A stretch of DNA of 50,148 nt from Nitrospira japonica (GTDB lineage Bacteria; Nitrospirota; Thermodesulfovibrionia; Thermodesulfovibrionales; DYHX01). The notes below the pieces were generated by a model, which saw only the letters and a list, made by a program, of their open reading frames with translations, was not told the origin of the DNA and ran no database searches. The translations under genes and the position numbers were made by a program. Where the stretch lies: assembly GCA_020723925.1 (NCBI GenBank), contig DYHX01000004.1, positions 1 through 50,148 on the forward strand. Reading direction: 5' to 3'. Below are positions 38,896 to 47,705 of the stretch, piece after piece. Position 1 is the first letter of the stretch, and each line of letters opens with the position of its first letter.

Positions 38896-40791
38896 TCAAC
38901 TCCTTCCTACACGGAGGCCATTTGCTACAGCAAGAAGCTCTGAGGCTTCGTGAACAAAGACAGCAAAGGCAACGCTCATAATTCCTATAAGGGCAGCGGG
39001 TATGAGGACTGCCAGTATTAAAAGCGAAAAGACAATATTCTGACTGCTTATCCTTCTGGCCCTCTTGCCGAGATTTATTGCATAGGGGACCTTTGTTAGA
39101 TCATCTGCCATAAGGGCGACATTGGCTGCTTCTATGGCTGCATCTGTCCCTGCAGTCCCCATGGCTATTCCAACAGTGGCCATTGCAAGGGCAGGGGCGT
39201 CGTTTATACCGTCTCCAATCATGGCAACTGAGCCATACTTTTTTTCAAGTTCCTCTACGGCTTTAATCTTGTCTTCAGGCTCAAGCTCTGCCCTCACATC
39301 ATCTATACCCAATTCCTTGGCTATAGCCTTTGCAGTAATTGCATTATCCCCTGAGAGCATAACGACCTTAATACCCATCTTGTGAAGTTCGGCGATAACA
39401 TCCCTTGCCTGTGGTCTTATCTCATCCCTTATGGCGATAATTCCGTAAATCCCTTCCTCAGTCCCAACCAGAACTACTGTCTTACCATCATCCATCAATT
39501 TCTGGATTGTGGAAGTATGTCTATTAACATAGCCAAATTTCTCAAATAGCTCTGGTTTTCCCACATAGATTGTCTTGTCTCCAATCTTTGCCTTTGCTCC
39601 TGCTCCTATGAGGGCGCTGAAGTCAGTTGCATCTTGAGGTCTTATGCTCATTCCTTCTGCCTTTTCAACAATCGCTTGAGCTAATGGATGCTCAGAGAAC
39701 CTCTCCACGCTGTAGGCTAAAACCATCACATCTGATTTATTCCCATTCAATGCTATAACATCGGTCACTATTGGTTTGCCTTTTGTAAGGGTTCCTGTCT
39801 TATCAAAGGCAATAGTCTTGATTCTTCCAAGATTCTCAAGATGAATCCCTCCTTTAATAAGCACACCTGTTAAACCAGCCCTTCCAATGCCTGCTGCTAT
39901 GGCAACTGGTGTTGACATGACAAGTGCACATGGTGCTGCTGCCACTAAAAGGACAACAGCCCTTGTTGCCCAATGGGAGAGGGATAATCCGAAAAGGGGA
40001 GGGATGACAATCAGGAGAATCGCACCCAAAAGGACCAGAGGGCTGTATCTCCTGCCAAACCTTTCTATGAATAGCTGGGTCTTTCCCTTCTGTTCCTGTG
40101 CCTCCTCAACCAGATGTATCATCTTTGCAAGTGTGTTGTCTTTAAAAGTTGCGATTGCCTTTATCTCCATCGCTCCCTCTTTATTTATGGTTGCAGCAAA
40201 GACCTTCATTCCTTCCTTTTTCTCAACTGGGATGGACTCGCCTGTCACAGGCGCCTCATTTATACTGGAACTTCCTTTCAAGATAATCCCGTCTGTCGGG
40301 ATAGACTCACCCGGTTTTACGATGAAGATGTCTCCAACCCTTATCTCCTCTGCAGGGATTGTCATTTCTTTCCCATTCCGAATGACTCTTGCCTCCTTTG
40401 GTGCGAGGTCAAGGAGTTTTCTTATGGAATACCTTGTCTTAGCATAGGTGTATTCCTCAAGACCCTCTGCAGTGCCATAAAGGAATACTAAAAAGGCTGC
40501 CTCATCCCACATGCCAAGTATTGCCGAACCAACCGTAGCAGCCATCATGAGTATCTCTATGCCAATTTCCTTTTCTTCAATAAACTCCTCTATACCTTCT
40601 CTGCTCCAGTGATAACCACCCAAGAGGATTGCAATAGCATAGATGACAATTTCAACGATGGATGGAATTAAACCGAGATGGGCAAGCCCGAATGCGACAC
40701 CTGTTAGTAAGCCAGAAATCAGGGCATTACGCATTGGTGGATGGGCATACCATTTGCCTTCAAAGGTCTCTTCTTTTTTATTCTCCTTCAT
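38896..40791 (-). CDS. Heavy-metal P1B-type ATPase
   Basis: DKTGTLTKGKP, TGES, GDGINDAPALAMA, TM motif APCALVMSTPVA, no N-terminal CxxC domain. Confidence 0.93.
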   Translation of the reverse strand: MKENKKEETFEGKWYAHPPMRNALISGLLTGVAFGLAHLGLIPSIVEIVIYAIAILLGGYHWSREGIEEFIEEKEIGIEILMMAATVGSAILGMWDEAAFLVFLYGTAEGLEEYTYAKTRYSIRKLLDLAPKEARVIRNGKEMTIPAEEIRVGDIFIVKPGESIPTDGIILKGSSSINEAPVTGESIPVEKKEGMKVFAATINKEGAMEIKAIATFKDNTLAKMIHLVEEAQEQKGKTQLFIERFGRRYSPLVLLGAILLIVIPPLFGLSLSHWATRAVVLLVAAAPCALVMSTPVAIAAGIGRAGLTGVLIKGGIHLENLGRIKTIAFDKTGTLTKGKPIVTDVIALNGNKSDVMVLAYSVERFSEHPLAQAIVEKAEGMSIRPQDATDFSALIGAGAKAKIGDKTIYVGKPELFEKFGYVNRHTSTIQKLMDDGKTVVLVGTEEGIYGIIAIRDEIRPQARDVIAELHKMGIKVVMLSGDNAITAKAIAKELGIDDVRAELEPEDKIKAVEELEKKYGSVAMIGDGINDAPALAMATVGIAMGTAGTDAAIEAANVALMADDLTKVPYAINLGKRARRISSQNIVFSLLILAVLIPAALIGIMSVAFAVFVHEASELLAVANGLRVGRS

Positions 40792-41055
40792 TTAAGTCTC
40801 TAAATCCCGCTTTCTCCTCGCAAACTCCTCTGCATCTATCTCGCCCCTGGCATATCTCTTTTTCAAGATATCAAGGGGTGTTTCTCCTTGAGCAGAAGGG
40901 AGGCTTCTCCCGCCAGCAAGGACTTTAACAATGTACACTATCCCTGCTATCACCAGCACCCAGAAGACTATCATCAGTATAGGGCCAAACCATCCCCAGC
41001 CCATACCGTATCCATACATCCAATCTCCCCACATCCAATTATGTATCATACTCAC
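40792..41055 (-). CDS. SHOCT-domain membrane protein
   Basis: Trp/Met/Gly-rich N terminus, TM, C-terminal DILKKRYARGEIDAEEFARRKRDLE. Confidence 0.85.
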   Translation of the reverse strand: MSMIHNWMWGDWMYGYGMGWGWFGPILMIVFWVLVIAGIVYIVKVLAGGRSLPSAQGETPLDILKKRYARGEIDAEEFARRKRDLET

Positions 41056-41063
41056 CTCCTAAT

Positions 41064-41399
41064 CTAATATATTGACCTTATCCTGCCTGTCCTTTTATCC
41101 ACTATCACTACATCTATCAGATCATTATTCTTATCTTTAATCTCTGCCTTAAAGAACCACTTTCTTTCCTTGATATTGCCTATCTTTACATCTCCGTATT
41201 GTGAAAAGTATTCCTGAAGAATCTTTTTTGCCTCCTCTGCTGTTCTCACTGCCTTCCTTGCCCCATACCACCCCCACATAGGGCAGTAATCTCCGTATGG
41301 AGTTTTTCCGCCCCACCCGTTCATTGCCTGAACATCGGAATCAGGTAAAACAACGAAGGTTGTGAGAAAGATTATCAATAGTAGTAAATTTTTCATCAT
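41064..41399 (-). CDS. Small secreted protein, PepSY-like
   Basis: MMKNLLLLIIFLTTFVVLPDSDVQA signal peptide; C-terminal EIKDKNNDLIDVVIVDKRTGRIRSIY; ORF extends to 41498 through repeat sequence. Confidence 0.65.
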   Translation of the reverse strand: MMKNLLLLIIFLTTFVVLPDSDVQAMNGWGGKTPYGDYCPMWGWYGARKAVRTAEEAKKILQEYFSQYGDVKIGNIKERKWFFKAEIKDKNNDLIDVVIVDKRTGRIRSIY

Positions 41400-41473
41400 C
41401 TGCAAAACACCTTTAGCACACAAGGGGTACGTCCCCCTAACAAAATCCCCTTTTAGTAAGGAAAGGGGGGTTC

Positions 41474-41498
41474 GTGGGGGAAACACAGTTTCCCCCAC
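41474..41498. terminator. Hairpin GTGGGGGAAAC-ACA-GTTTCCCCCAC
   Basis: 11-bp perfect stem between two minus-strand genes. Confidence 0.55.
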
Positions 41499-41505
41499 CC
41501 ATTTA

Positions 41506-41901
41506 CTACCACCGGCCCATAGGGCACATGCCCATGCCAGGACCCATCATTCCAGTCCCCGTCATGCCGCGTCCCATCATGCCGCCCATCGGGCCACCTG
41601 CAGGAAGTCCGTATTTGTCAGCAATTGTCTGAATCTTCGTCTGGAGGTCTATGATCTCCTTTTGAAGTGTGCCAATACGGTTAGTATCAGGGACAGGTTT
41701 GTTATACTCATTCTGCAGTTCGAGGTTCTTTGTCATAAGTTCGTCCCTTAAACTCAGGGTCTCTTTCTGGAACTTCTTCACTGTCTCTACATTTGCACTT
41801 GTCCCATAACCCATTCCATAACCGCCCCACCATGCATAGGCACCACTGGCAAAGACCACTGCCACTGCTACCATCAAACCTATTACCATTAATCTCTTCA
41901 C
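41506..41901 (-). CDS. Spy/CpxP/ZraP-like periplasmic metal-stress protein
   Basis: Signal peptide, helical LRDELMTKNLELQNEYNKP...DRIGTLQKEIIDLQTKIQ, C-terminal Met/Gly-rich GMMGRGMTGTGMMGPGMGM. Confidence 0.85.
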   Translation of the reverse strand: MKRLMVIGLMVAVAVVFASGAYAWWGGYGMGYGTSANVETVKKFQKETLSLRDELMTKNLELQNEYNKPVPDTNRIGTLQKEIIDLQTKIQTIADKYGLPAGGPMGGMMGRGMTGTGMMGPGMGMCPMGRW

Positions 41902-41998
41902 TCTCCTTCACCTCCTTTCTCCTCTGATTTCATGACTAAAGCATATCAAAGGATTGTGAAGTGGCAGCGAATGAATTATGAATAATTGTAAAGATCAC

Positions 41999-42141
41999 AT
42001 ATAAGGCAGGATATAGTATTTAAGCGGTTTTATTTTGCCGATATTCCTTTGCTTAAAAATGCTGATAATAGAGAGGTAAAATACCTCGGAGGTCGGCTTG
42101 GCGACCGAGAATGAGCGAGAATACTATATCCTGCCTTATAT
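41999..42141. mobile_element. 143-bp MITE-like element with perfect 22-bp terminal inverted repeats
   Basis: ATATAAGGCAGGATATAGTATT / AATACTATATCCTGCCTTATAT; flanked by TAAAGATCA (41989-41997) and TAAAGGTCA (42142-42150). Confidence 0.8.
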
Positions 42142-42147
42142 TAAAGG

Positions 42148-43497
42148 TCATTCTATCGGAATATATACCGTAAAAATACTTCCCTTCTCGTATTCGCTCT
42201 TTACCTCTATCCTTCCGTCATGCGCTTCCGCAAGCTCTTTTGCAATCGTAAGTCCGAGACCGAGTCCGCCGGGATGCGCTTTATAAAATCTTTCGAAAAT
42301 GAAAGGGATGTCTTCTTTTTTTATCCCGTGTCCTGTATCAGCGACCTCTATGAACACCTCCGAATTTCTTCTGCCTGCATTTATCCAGACACTGCCGTTT
42401 TTATCTGCGGCTTTCAGGGCATTGCTTAAAAGGTTTATCACAATCTGGCTGAGCCTGTCGGGGTCGGCGTTAACTGACAGCCCGTCATCACATTGAAACT
42501 CGAGATTTACACCTTTATCCAGAAAAAGTTTGCCGAATCTTTCCATGATATTTTTCAAAAATTGTTTAAGTTCAACGTGCTGCTTGCTTAGAGATAAGGC
42601 GCTTGCCTGCGCCTGTGAAAGTTCATCAATCCCGTCAAGGATATTTTTAAGCCTCCCTGTCTCTTCATATAAAGACTGGAGTTGTTCTTTATCCATGGTA
42701 ATCAGGCCGTCTATCATTCCTTCAATCTCGCCTCTCATGGCGCTGATCGGAGTCCGCAACTCATGAGCGACATTGGCGATAAGTTTTTTTCTGAGTGATT
42801 CCTGTACTTCAAGATTTTTTGCCATCATATTGAATGTTTCCGAGAGTTTTCCTATTTCGTCGTTATCCGAAATTTTGACCCTGCTTTTCAGATTTCCTTC
42901 ACTCACGGCCTTTGCAGCAGAGGCGAGTCTCTTGATGGGGTTAGTTAACTTTCTTGAAAAAATAATGCTGAGAACAATGGCAAGGCCTCCTAACGCAAAA
43001 AGAGAAAGCACCAGAAACCTGTTCGAGCGTTCTATAAAAATGCTTTCTTTTCTCGGCCGTAAAAACCTAACCTCAAGCGCGCCTATTTCCTTTCCTTTTA
43101 AGAACAGAGGATAGGGCTGAAATGAGCTTGGATTTTCTGATTTCGTAAAATTCGAGACTGCCATAACTCTGCGCTTTACTAATGGTGAAAGTGTGCTAAT
43201 AGCCTTTTCCGTATCCATTACGACATTGCCTTCCGTATCTTTGATCTTTATCTCAAGACCCAGCATCAATGCCCAGATAGTATCTTCGCTGATGACATCC
43301 TCTATCCAACCGGAATACTTTTCATATGTGCCTTCGAGGTCTGCCATCACCCAATAGACTCTGTCTTCCATCTCACCTTCTAAGTATTCCCTGAAATCCT
43401 TTATCATCAATTCCCTTAAAAATAATGCTGATGAAAGTGCAATAAAAGAGATGGCAAGAAGCAGTATAAGGAACTTTATCCAGAGACTTTTAATCAT
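42148..43497 (-). CDS. Sensor histidine kinase (HAMP, HisKA, HATPase)
   Basis: NVAHELRTPISAMRGE, NLLSNALKAA, FERFYKAHPGGLGLGLTIAKEL. Confidence 0.95.
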   Translation of the reverse strand: MIKSLWIKFLILLLAISFIALSSALFLRELMIKDFREYLEGEMEDRVYWVMADLEGTYEKYSGWIEDVISEDTIWALMLGLEIKIKDTEGNVVMDTEKAISTLSPLVKRRVMAVSNFTKSENPSSFQPYPLFLKGKEIGALEVRFLRPRKESIFIERSNRFLVLSLFALGGLAIVLSIIFSRKLTNPIKRLASAAKAVSEGNLKSRVKISDNDEIGKLSETFNMMAKNLEVQESLRKKLIANVAHELRTPISAMRGEIEGMIDGLITMDKEQLQSLYEETGRLKNILDGIDELSQAQASALSLSKQHVELKQFLKNIMERFGKLFLDKGVNLEFQCDDGLSVNADPDRLSQIVINLLSNALKAADKNGSVWINAGRRNSEVFIEVADTGHGIKKEDIPFIFERFYKAHPGGLGLGLTIAKELAEAHDGRIEVKSEYEKGSIFTVYIPIE

Positions 43498-44191
43498 CTT
43501 TTTTGCCTGAGAATCTATAACCTACGCCATAAATGGTATGTATAAATGTCGGACTTTTGGGGTCATCCTCAATCTTTTGTCTAATATTTTTTATGTGGGC
43601 ATCAATACTCCTCTCATACCCTTCAAATTGATAGCCAAGGGCCTTTTCCACAAGTTCATCCCTTGTGAAGACCTTGTTAGGTGTGGATGTAAGGGAAAAG
43701 AGAACCTTGAATTCAGTTGGTGTAAGATTTACTAAACGCCCTTTCTTTTTTACCTGATAGCTCTGACCATCTATTATTAAAAGCCCATTATTGAAGCTCA
43801 TAGTCTCTGTTCCTTTAAGGTCCGTCTTCTGTACCCTTTTTAAAACCGCCTTAACCCTGTAAACTAATTCCCTTGGGCTGAAGGGCTTGACAACATAATC
43901 ATCCGCTCCGAGGGCAAAGCCTGCAACCCTTTCCTCTTCAGATGATTTTGCTGTGAGCATGATTATTGGAAAGTCGCCTATCTCTTTTAGTTCCTGGATT
44001 ACCTCCTCTCCACTCATGTCGGGTAACATCAAATCGAGTATTACGAGGAGTGGCATCTCCTTTAATGCAGACTCTATTGCATCCTTGCCCTTCCCAGCAT
44101 GAACTACCCTGAAGCCTGCTTCTTCAAGATATACCTTCACGACCCTGGCAATCTTTCTATCGTCTTCTACTACGAGAACAGGGTGGATCAC
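43490..44191 (-). CDS. OmpR-family response regulator
   Basis: VEDDRKIARVV, LLVILDLMLPDMSGEE, C-terminal winged helix. Confidence 0.96.
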   Translation of the reverse strand: MIHPVLVVEDDRKIARVVKVYLEEAGFRVVHAGKGKDAIESALKEMPLLVILDLMLPDMSGEEVIQELKEIGDFPIIMLTAKSSEEERVAGFALGADDYVVKPFSPRELVYRVKAVLKRVQKTDLKGTETMSFNNGLLIIDGQSYQVKKKGRLVNLTPTEFKVLFSLTSTPNKVFTRDELVEKALGYQFEGYERSIDAHIKNIRQKIEDDPKSPTFIHTIYGVGYRFSGKKDD

Positions 44192-44294
44192 TATTTTTCC
44201 TCCACATGCCTCAGTCCTTCATCAAAGAGGTTCTTTATGTGCTTAGTCAAGAATAATTCTGACCTGCGTAGTTGCAAGATGACAACTGATATTT

Positions 44295-45074
44295 TTATAT
44301 CGCTTTCTTACTTTTATAAAACAGAATTCCCACGCCAAACAAGATCATAACTGCACTCAGCATCTGTCCCATTGTGAAAGAACTGAGGATAAGCCCGAGC
44401 TGTGGGTCTGGTTCTCTAAATAACTCGACAACAAACCTGAACAGGCCATATAAAATAAGAAACAGTGAGGTAATTATGCCTGTCTTTAAATCTCTATCCT
44501 TGAGAAACCAGAGAACAGCAAAGAGGGTGACGCCTTCAAGCAAAAACTCATAAAGCTGTGATGGGTGGCGTGGCAGATGACCTCCGTCAGGAAAAACCAT
44601 GCCCCATGGAATATCCGTAACCCTGCCGTAAAGTTCTCCATTTATAAAATTACCAAGCCTGCCAAGTCCAAGCCCGATGGGTGCAGTAACAATAACAATG
44701 TCGGAAAGAACCCAGAAATCCAGCCTCTTTTTCACTGAAAATATCACTCCTGCTGCTACAGCACCAATTAATCCACCGTGAAATGACATCCCCCCATGCC
44801 AGACAGCGAATATTTCGAGTGGGTTTCTAAGATAATCACTGAGATTATAAAATATGACATAGCCAAGTCTGGCGCCTATGATGAGACCAAATATAAGAAA
44901 TGAATAGAGGGAGTCAATGTCTTTCATCCCTACAGCTATCTTCTTTTTCTTTATCTGGTATTTAACAAGAAGATATGATGCAGCAAAGCCGATGAGGTAC
45001 ATGACACCGTACCACCTGACGGATAGTGGACCAATTTTAATAATAATAGGGTCTATATTGGGAAATGGGATCAT
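44295..45074 (-). CDS. lgt: Prolipoprotein diacylglyceryl transferase
   Basis: HGGMSFHGGLIGA, GRLGNFINGELYGR. Confidence 0.95.
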   Translation of the reverse strand: MIPFPNIDPIIIKIGPLSVRWYGVMYLIGFAASYLLVKYQIKKKKIAVGMKDIDSLYSFLIFGLIIGARLGYVIFYNLSDYLRNPLEIFAVWHGGMSFHGGLIGAVAAGVIFSVKKRLDFWVLSDIVIVTAPIGLGLGRLGNFINGELYGRVTDIPWGMVFPDGGHLPRHPSQLYEFLLEGVTLFAVLWFLKDRDLKTGIITSLFLILYGLFRFVVELFREPDPQLGLILSSFTMGQMLSAVMILFGVGILFYKSKKAI

Positions 45075-45143
45075 TTAAACCTCATTTACAGATTATATTT
45101 CCTGTATAATAGTATAACCATGTCAAAAGGAGAATATAAAGCA

Positions 45144-45172
45144 GTAAGGGCGACCAGGCGGGTCGCCCTTAC
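45144..45172. repeat. Palindrome GTAAGGGCGACC-AGGCG-GGTCGCCCTTAC
   Basis: 12-bp perfect stem between divergent lgt and ubiX, so not a terminator for either. Confidence 0.8.
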
Positions 45173-45234
45173 ACTGGATTAACCAAAGATGAAGAAGATT
45201 TTTTATAGCATTCTTAAGGAAGTACAATAAGACT

Positions 45235-45813
45235 ATGAAAAAATACATTCTTGCCATAACAGGTGCAAGCGGCTCAATATTCGGTATAAGGGTTCTTGAA
45301 GAACTTCTGAAGGTGGCAGAGGTTCATCTTGTTATGTCGTCCCAGTCGTTTTCAATAATGAAGTATGAGACTGACCTTGACTGGAGAACAGATACAGAGG
45401 AGAAGATAAGAAAGCAGTTCAAAACCAAAAGGCTATTTTTTTATAAAGAGACTAATCTCGCTGCTCCCATGTCAAGCGGCTCTTTCAAAACCGACGGGAT
45501 GCTTGTGGTGCCTTGTTCTATGAAGACCCTTTCAGGTATTGCCAACGGCTATGCGAACAATCTCATCGAAAGGGCTGCTGATGTCTCTATAAAAGAAGGA
45601 AGACCGTTTCTCCTTTCTCCCCGTGAAATGCCATTCAGCACAATACACCTCGAAAACATGCTGAAGCTCGCACGGCTTGGCGTAAAGATAGCGCCCCCTA
45701 TTCCTGCCTTTTATCATCAGCCAAAAAATGTGGATGATATTGTGAATTTTATAGTAGGAAAGATACTGGATAGTTTTGGCATAGAGCATGAACTGTTTAA
45801 AAGATGGGAATAG
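45235..45813 (+). CDS. ubiX: Flavin prenyltransferase
   Basis: ITGASGSIFGIRVLEEL, APMSSGSFKTDGMLVVPCSMKTLSGIANGYANNLIERAADVSIKEGR. Confidence 0.95.
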   Translation: MKKYILAITGASGSIFGIRVLEELLKVAEVHLVMSSQSFSIMKYETDLDWRTDTEEKIRKQFKTKRLFFYKETNLAAPMSSGSFKTDGMLVVPCSMKTLSGIANGYANNLIERAADVSIKEGRPFLLSPREMPFSTIHLENMLKLARLGVKIAPPIPAFYHQPKNVDDIVNFIVGKILDSFGIEHELFKRWE

Positions 45814-45865
45814 TTTTTATTTACAGTAACTTGCACTAATAATAACAAGCACCTATAATTTAACT

Positions 45866-46312
45866 ATGAAACAACAGGATATGATTAATATCTTAAAAGT
45901 AAATCTCAGGTGTGTTTTAATGCCCGATACCCTATCAGCAATATATCTCTACGGCTCTTTTGTAAATGGCTCACTTAGAGCCGATAGTGACATAGATATT
46001 GCCATACTTTCAATTCATGGTGTAAATGAATTAGACAGATTGGAATTGATATCAAAAGTAGAAGGAATTTTTACATCTCTTTTAAAAAGAATCGGCATCC
46101 AGCAGGAGGTAAGCATTCTTGATATGAGGGCTAAATATATATCTTTACAGCTTCAATATAAGGTCATCACTGAAGGTATCCTTTTATATGAAAAGGACAG
46201 ATTAGAGAGACTTGATTTTGAAAATGCTATAAAAGGTGAATACTTTGATTTCATGCCGTACTTGAGCTTTTTAAGGAAGAGGAAATATGGAGATATACTT
46301 CAGAAAGTTTGA
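45866..46312 (+). CDS. mntA: MNT-type nucleotidyltransferase (MntA-like antitoxin)
   Basis: GSFVNGSLRADSDID fits GSx10DxD. Confidence 0.88.
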   Translation: MKQQDMINILKVNLRCVLMPDTLSAIYLYGSFVNGSLRADSDIDIAILSIHGVNELDRLELISKVEGIFTSLLKRIGIQQEVSILDMRAKYISLQLQYKVITEGILLYEKDRLERLDFENAIKGEYFDFMPYLSFLRKRKYGDILQKV

Positions 46313-46712
46313 GTTAATAGAAGAATGTATTAAAAAACTTTCAGAGATAAAAAGAGAAAATCCAAGCCTCGATAAATACAGAAATTCATGGAAGGATAAA
46401 GACGCTGCAGAGCGTAATATACAAAAAGCAGTAGAGGCTTTTATTGATATCGGCAAGATGCTAATAGCAGAAAAAAAGCTGAAGGAACCTGGAAGCAACA
46501 GGGAGGTTTTTCTTATTCTTGAAGAAAATGGTCTTTTCCCGGCTAATTTTATAGCCCTTATAGATAAAATGATTGGCATGGGAAATATCATTGTACATAG
46601 CTATGACAGAATTGATGATGCCATTGTATATGGTGTCCTGAGGAAGAATCTCAATGATATTAAAAAATTAACCCAGGAATTGAAAAAAATCTGCCTTTCT
46701 AAGAAGACTTGA
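46287..46712 (+). CDS. hepT: HEPN-domain protein (HepT/DUF86-like toxin, motif variant)
   Basis: Overlaps the MNT gene by 26 bp; GMGNIIVHSYDRID aligns with the canonical RNxxxHxY region. Confidence 0.85.
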   Translation: MEIYFRKFELIEECIKKLSEIKRENPSLDKYRNSWKDKDAAERNIQKAVEAFIDIGKMLIAEKKLKEPGSNREVFLILEENGLFPANFIALIDKMIGMGNIIVHSYDRIDDAIVYGVLRKNLNDIKKLTQELKKICLSKKT

Positions 46713-46790
46713 GTTAAAGGTCATTGCTAAAAATATTACTTTATGATTTATCTCATACCTTTAAAAGACCATACTTGTTAAAATAAAACT

Positions 46791-47039
46791 GTGAAAGAGA
46801 GTTGTCCAGGAAGCAAAGAGATTAGAAGTCCTTATCCAGAGGACTTAAGGTGCATCTGGTGCGGCACTGTGTCAGAGATATGGACAGATGAGGTGGAGAC
46901 TGCATGCAAGGGATGCGGTAAGACCATATCCAGGGAGATGAAGCCTACATGCCTTGAATGGTGCCCTGCAGCAAAGGAATGTGTTGGCATCGAGAAGTAT
47001 GAAAGGCTGATGAAGGGAAAAAGCAGCCGCAGGCTTTAA
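46791..47039 (+). CDS. Small zinc-ribbon-like hypothetical protein
   Basis: 82 aa, LRCIWCGTVSEIW...ACKGCGKTISREMKPTCLEWCPAAKEC. Confidence 0.65.
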   Translation: MKESCPGSKEIRSPYPEDLRCIWCGTVSEIWTDEVETACKGCGKTISREMKPTCLEWCPAAKECVGIEKYERLMKGKSSRRL

Positions 47040-47178
47040 CCTGCGTTCTACACTAAAAGGTGCTGTTACATCGTTTCCAGAAAATTCCATGAAGAGCCAT
47101 AAAATTGAAGATTCCCTGCAGCAAGCTGCGGGGAATACACTCGCTATCCATTTAATAGCAAATCTGGATGCTAAATAA

Positions 47179-47204
47179 TAGGCCCCGATTCTCATCGGGG
47201 CCTA
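47179..47204 (-). terminator. Intrinsic terminator of csp gene
   Basis: TAGGCCCCGAT-GAGA-ATCGGGGCCTA on minus strand followed by TTATTTAG, 13 bp after the csp stop. Confidence 0.85.
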
Positions 47205-47216
47205 CGAAGGTTCGGA

Positions 47217-47417
47217 TTACAGTTTTACTACGTTTGCTGCCTTTGAGCCTTTTGGGCCTTCAACAACATCGAAGCTCACTGCCTGGCCTTCAGCAAGGGA
47301 CTTGAATCCATTGTCCTGAATGGCAGTATAGTGAACAAAAACGTCTCCGCCGTCTTCATTGGTGATGAATCCAAACCCCTTGGACTCATTGAACCACTTA
47401 ACGGTTCCTTTTGCCAT
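47217..47417 (-). CDS. Cold shock protein (CspA family)
   Basis: [33 protein letters not shown]. Confidence 0.97.
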   Translation of the reverse strand: MAKGTVKWFNESKGFGFITNEDGGDVFVHYTAIQDNGFKSLAEGQAVSFDVVEGPKGSKAANVVKL

Positions 47418-47705
47418 GCTGCTACACCTCCTTACTAAAAAATCGAAGATTACGGAACATCAAGCCATAAGAAAGGCCGCAAAGCCACAAAGTCTTTGCG
47501 ACCCCTATTACAACAAAACTTCCAAAACTTCATGGGTAGTATTGCATAGAGCCTGTTGTAAGGTCAAGGTTTATTTCGCCCTTTTTAGCGAGGAATTTGC
47601 AATGCTGTCTATAATAATGTGGTATAAAGGGCTTAGAGTTGTAAAAGAAGAGAACAAGGTGAGCAGTAATGAGGACAGGAGCTGGCATATCATTCGCAGA
47701 AGAGG

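Noticed and set aside
45081-45115. TTTACA...TATAAT as a sigma-70 promoter near lgt
   Set aside because: Spacing is about 14 bp, too short for confidence.
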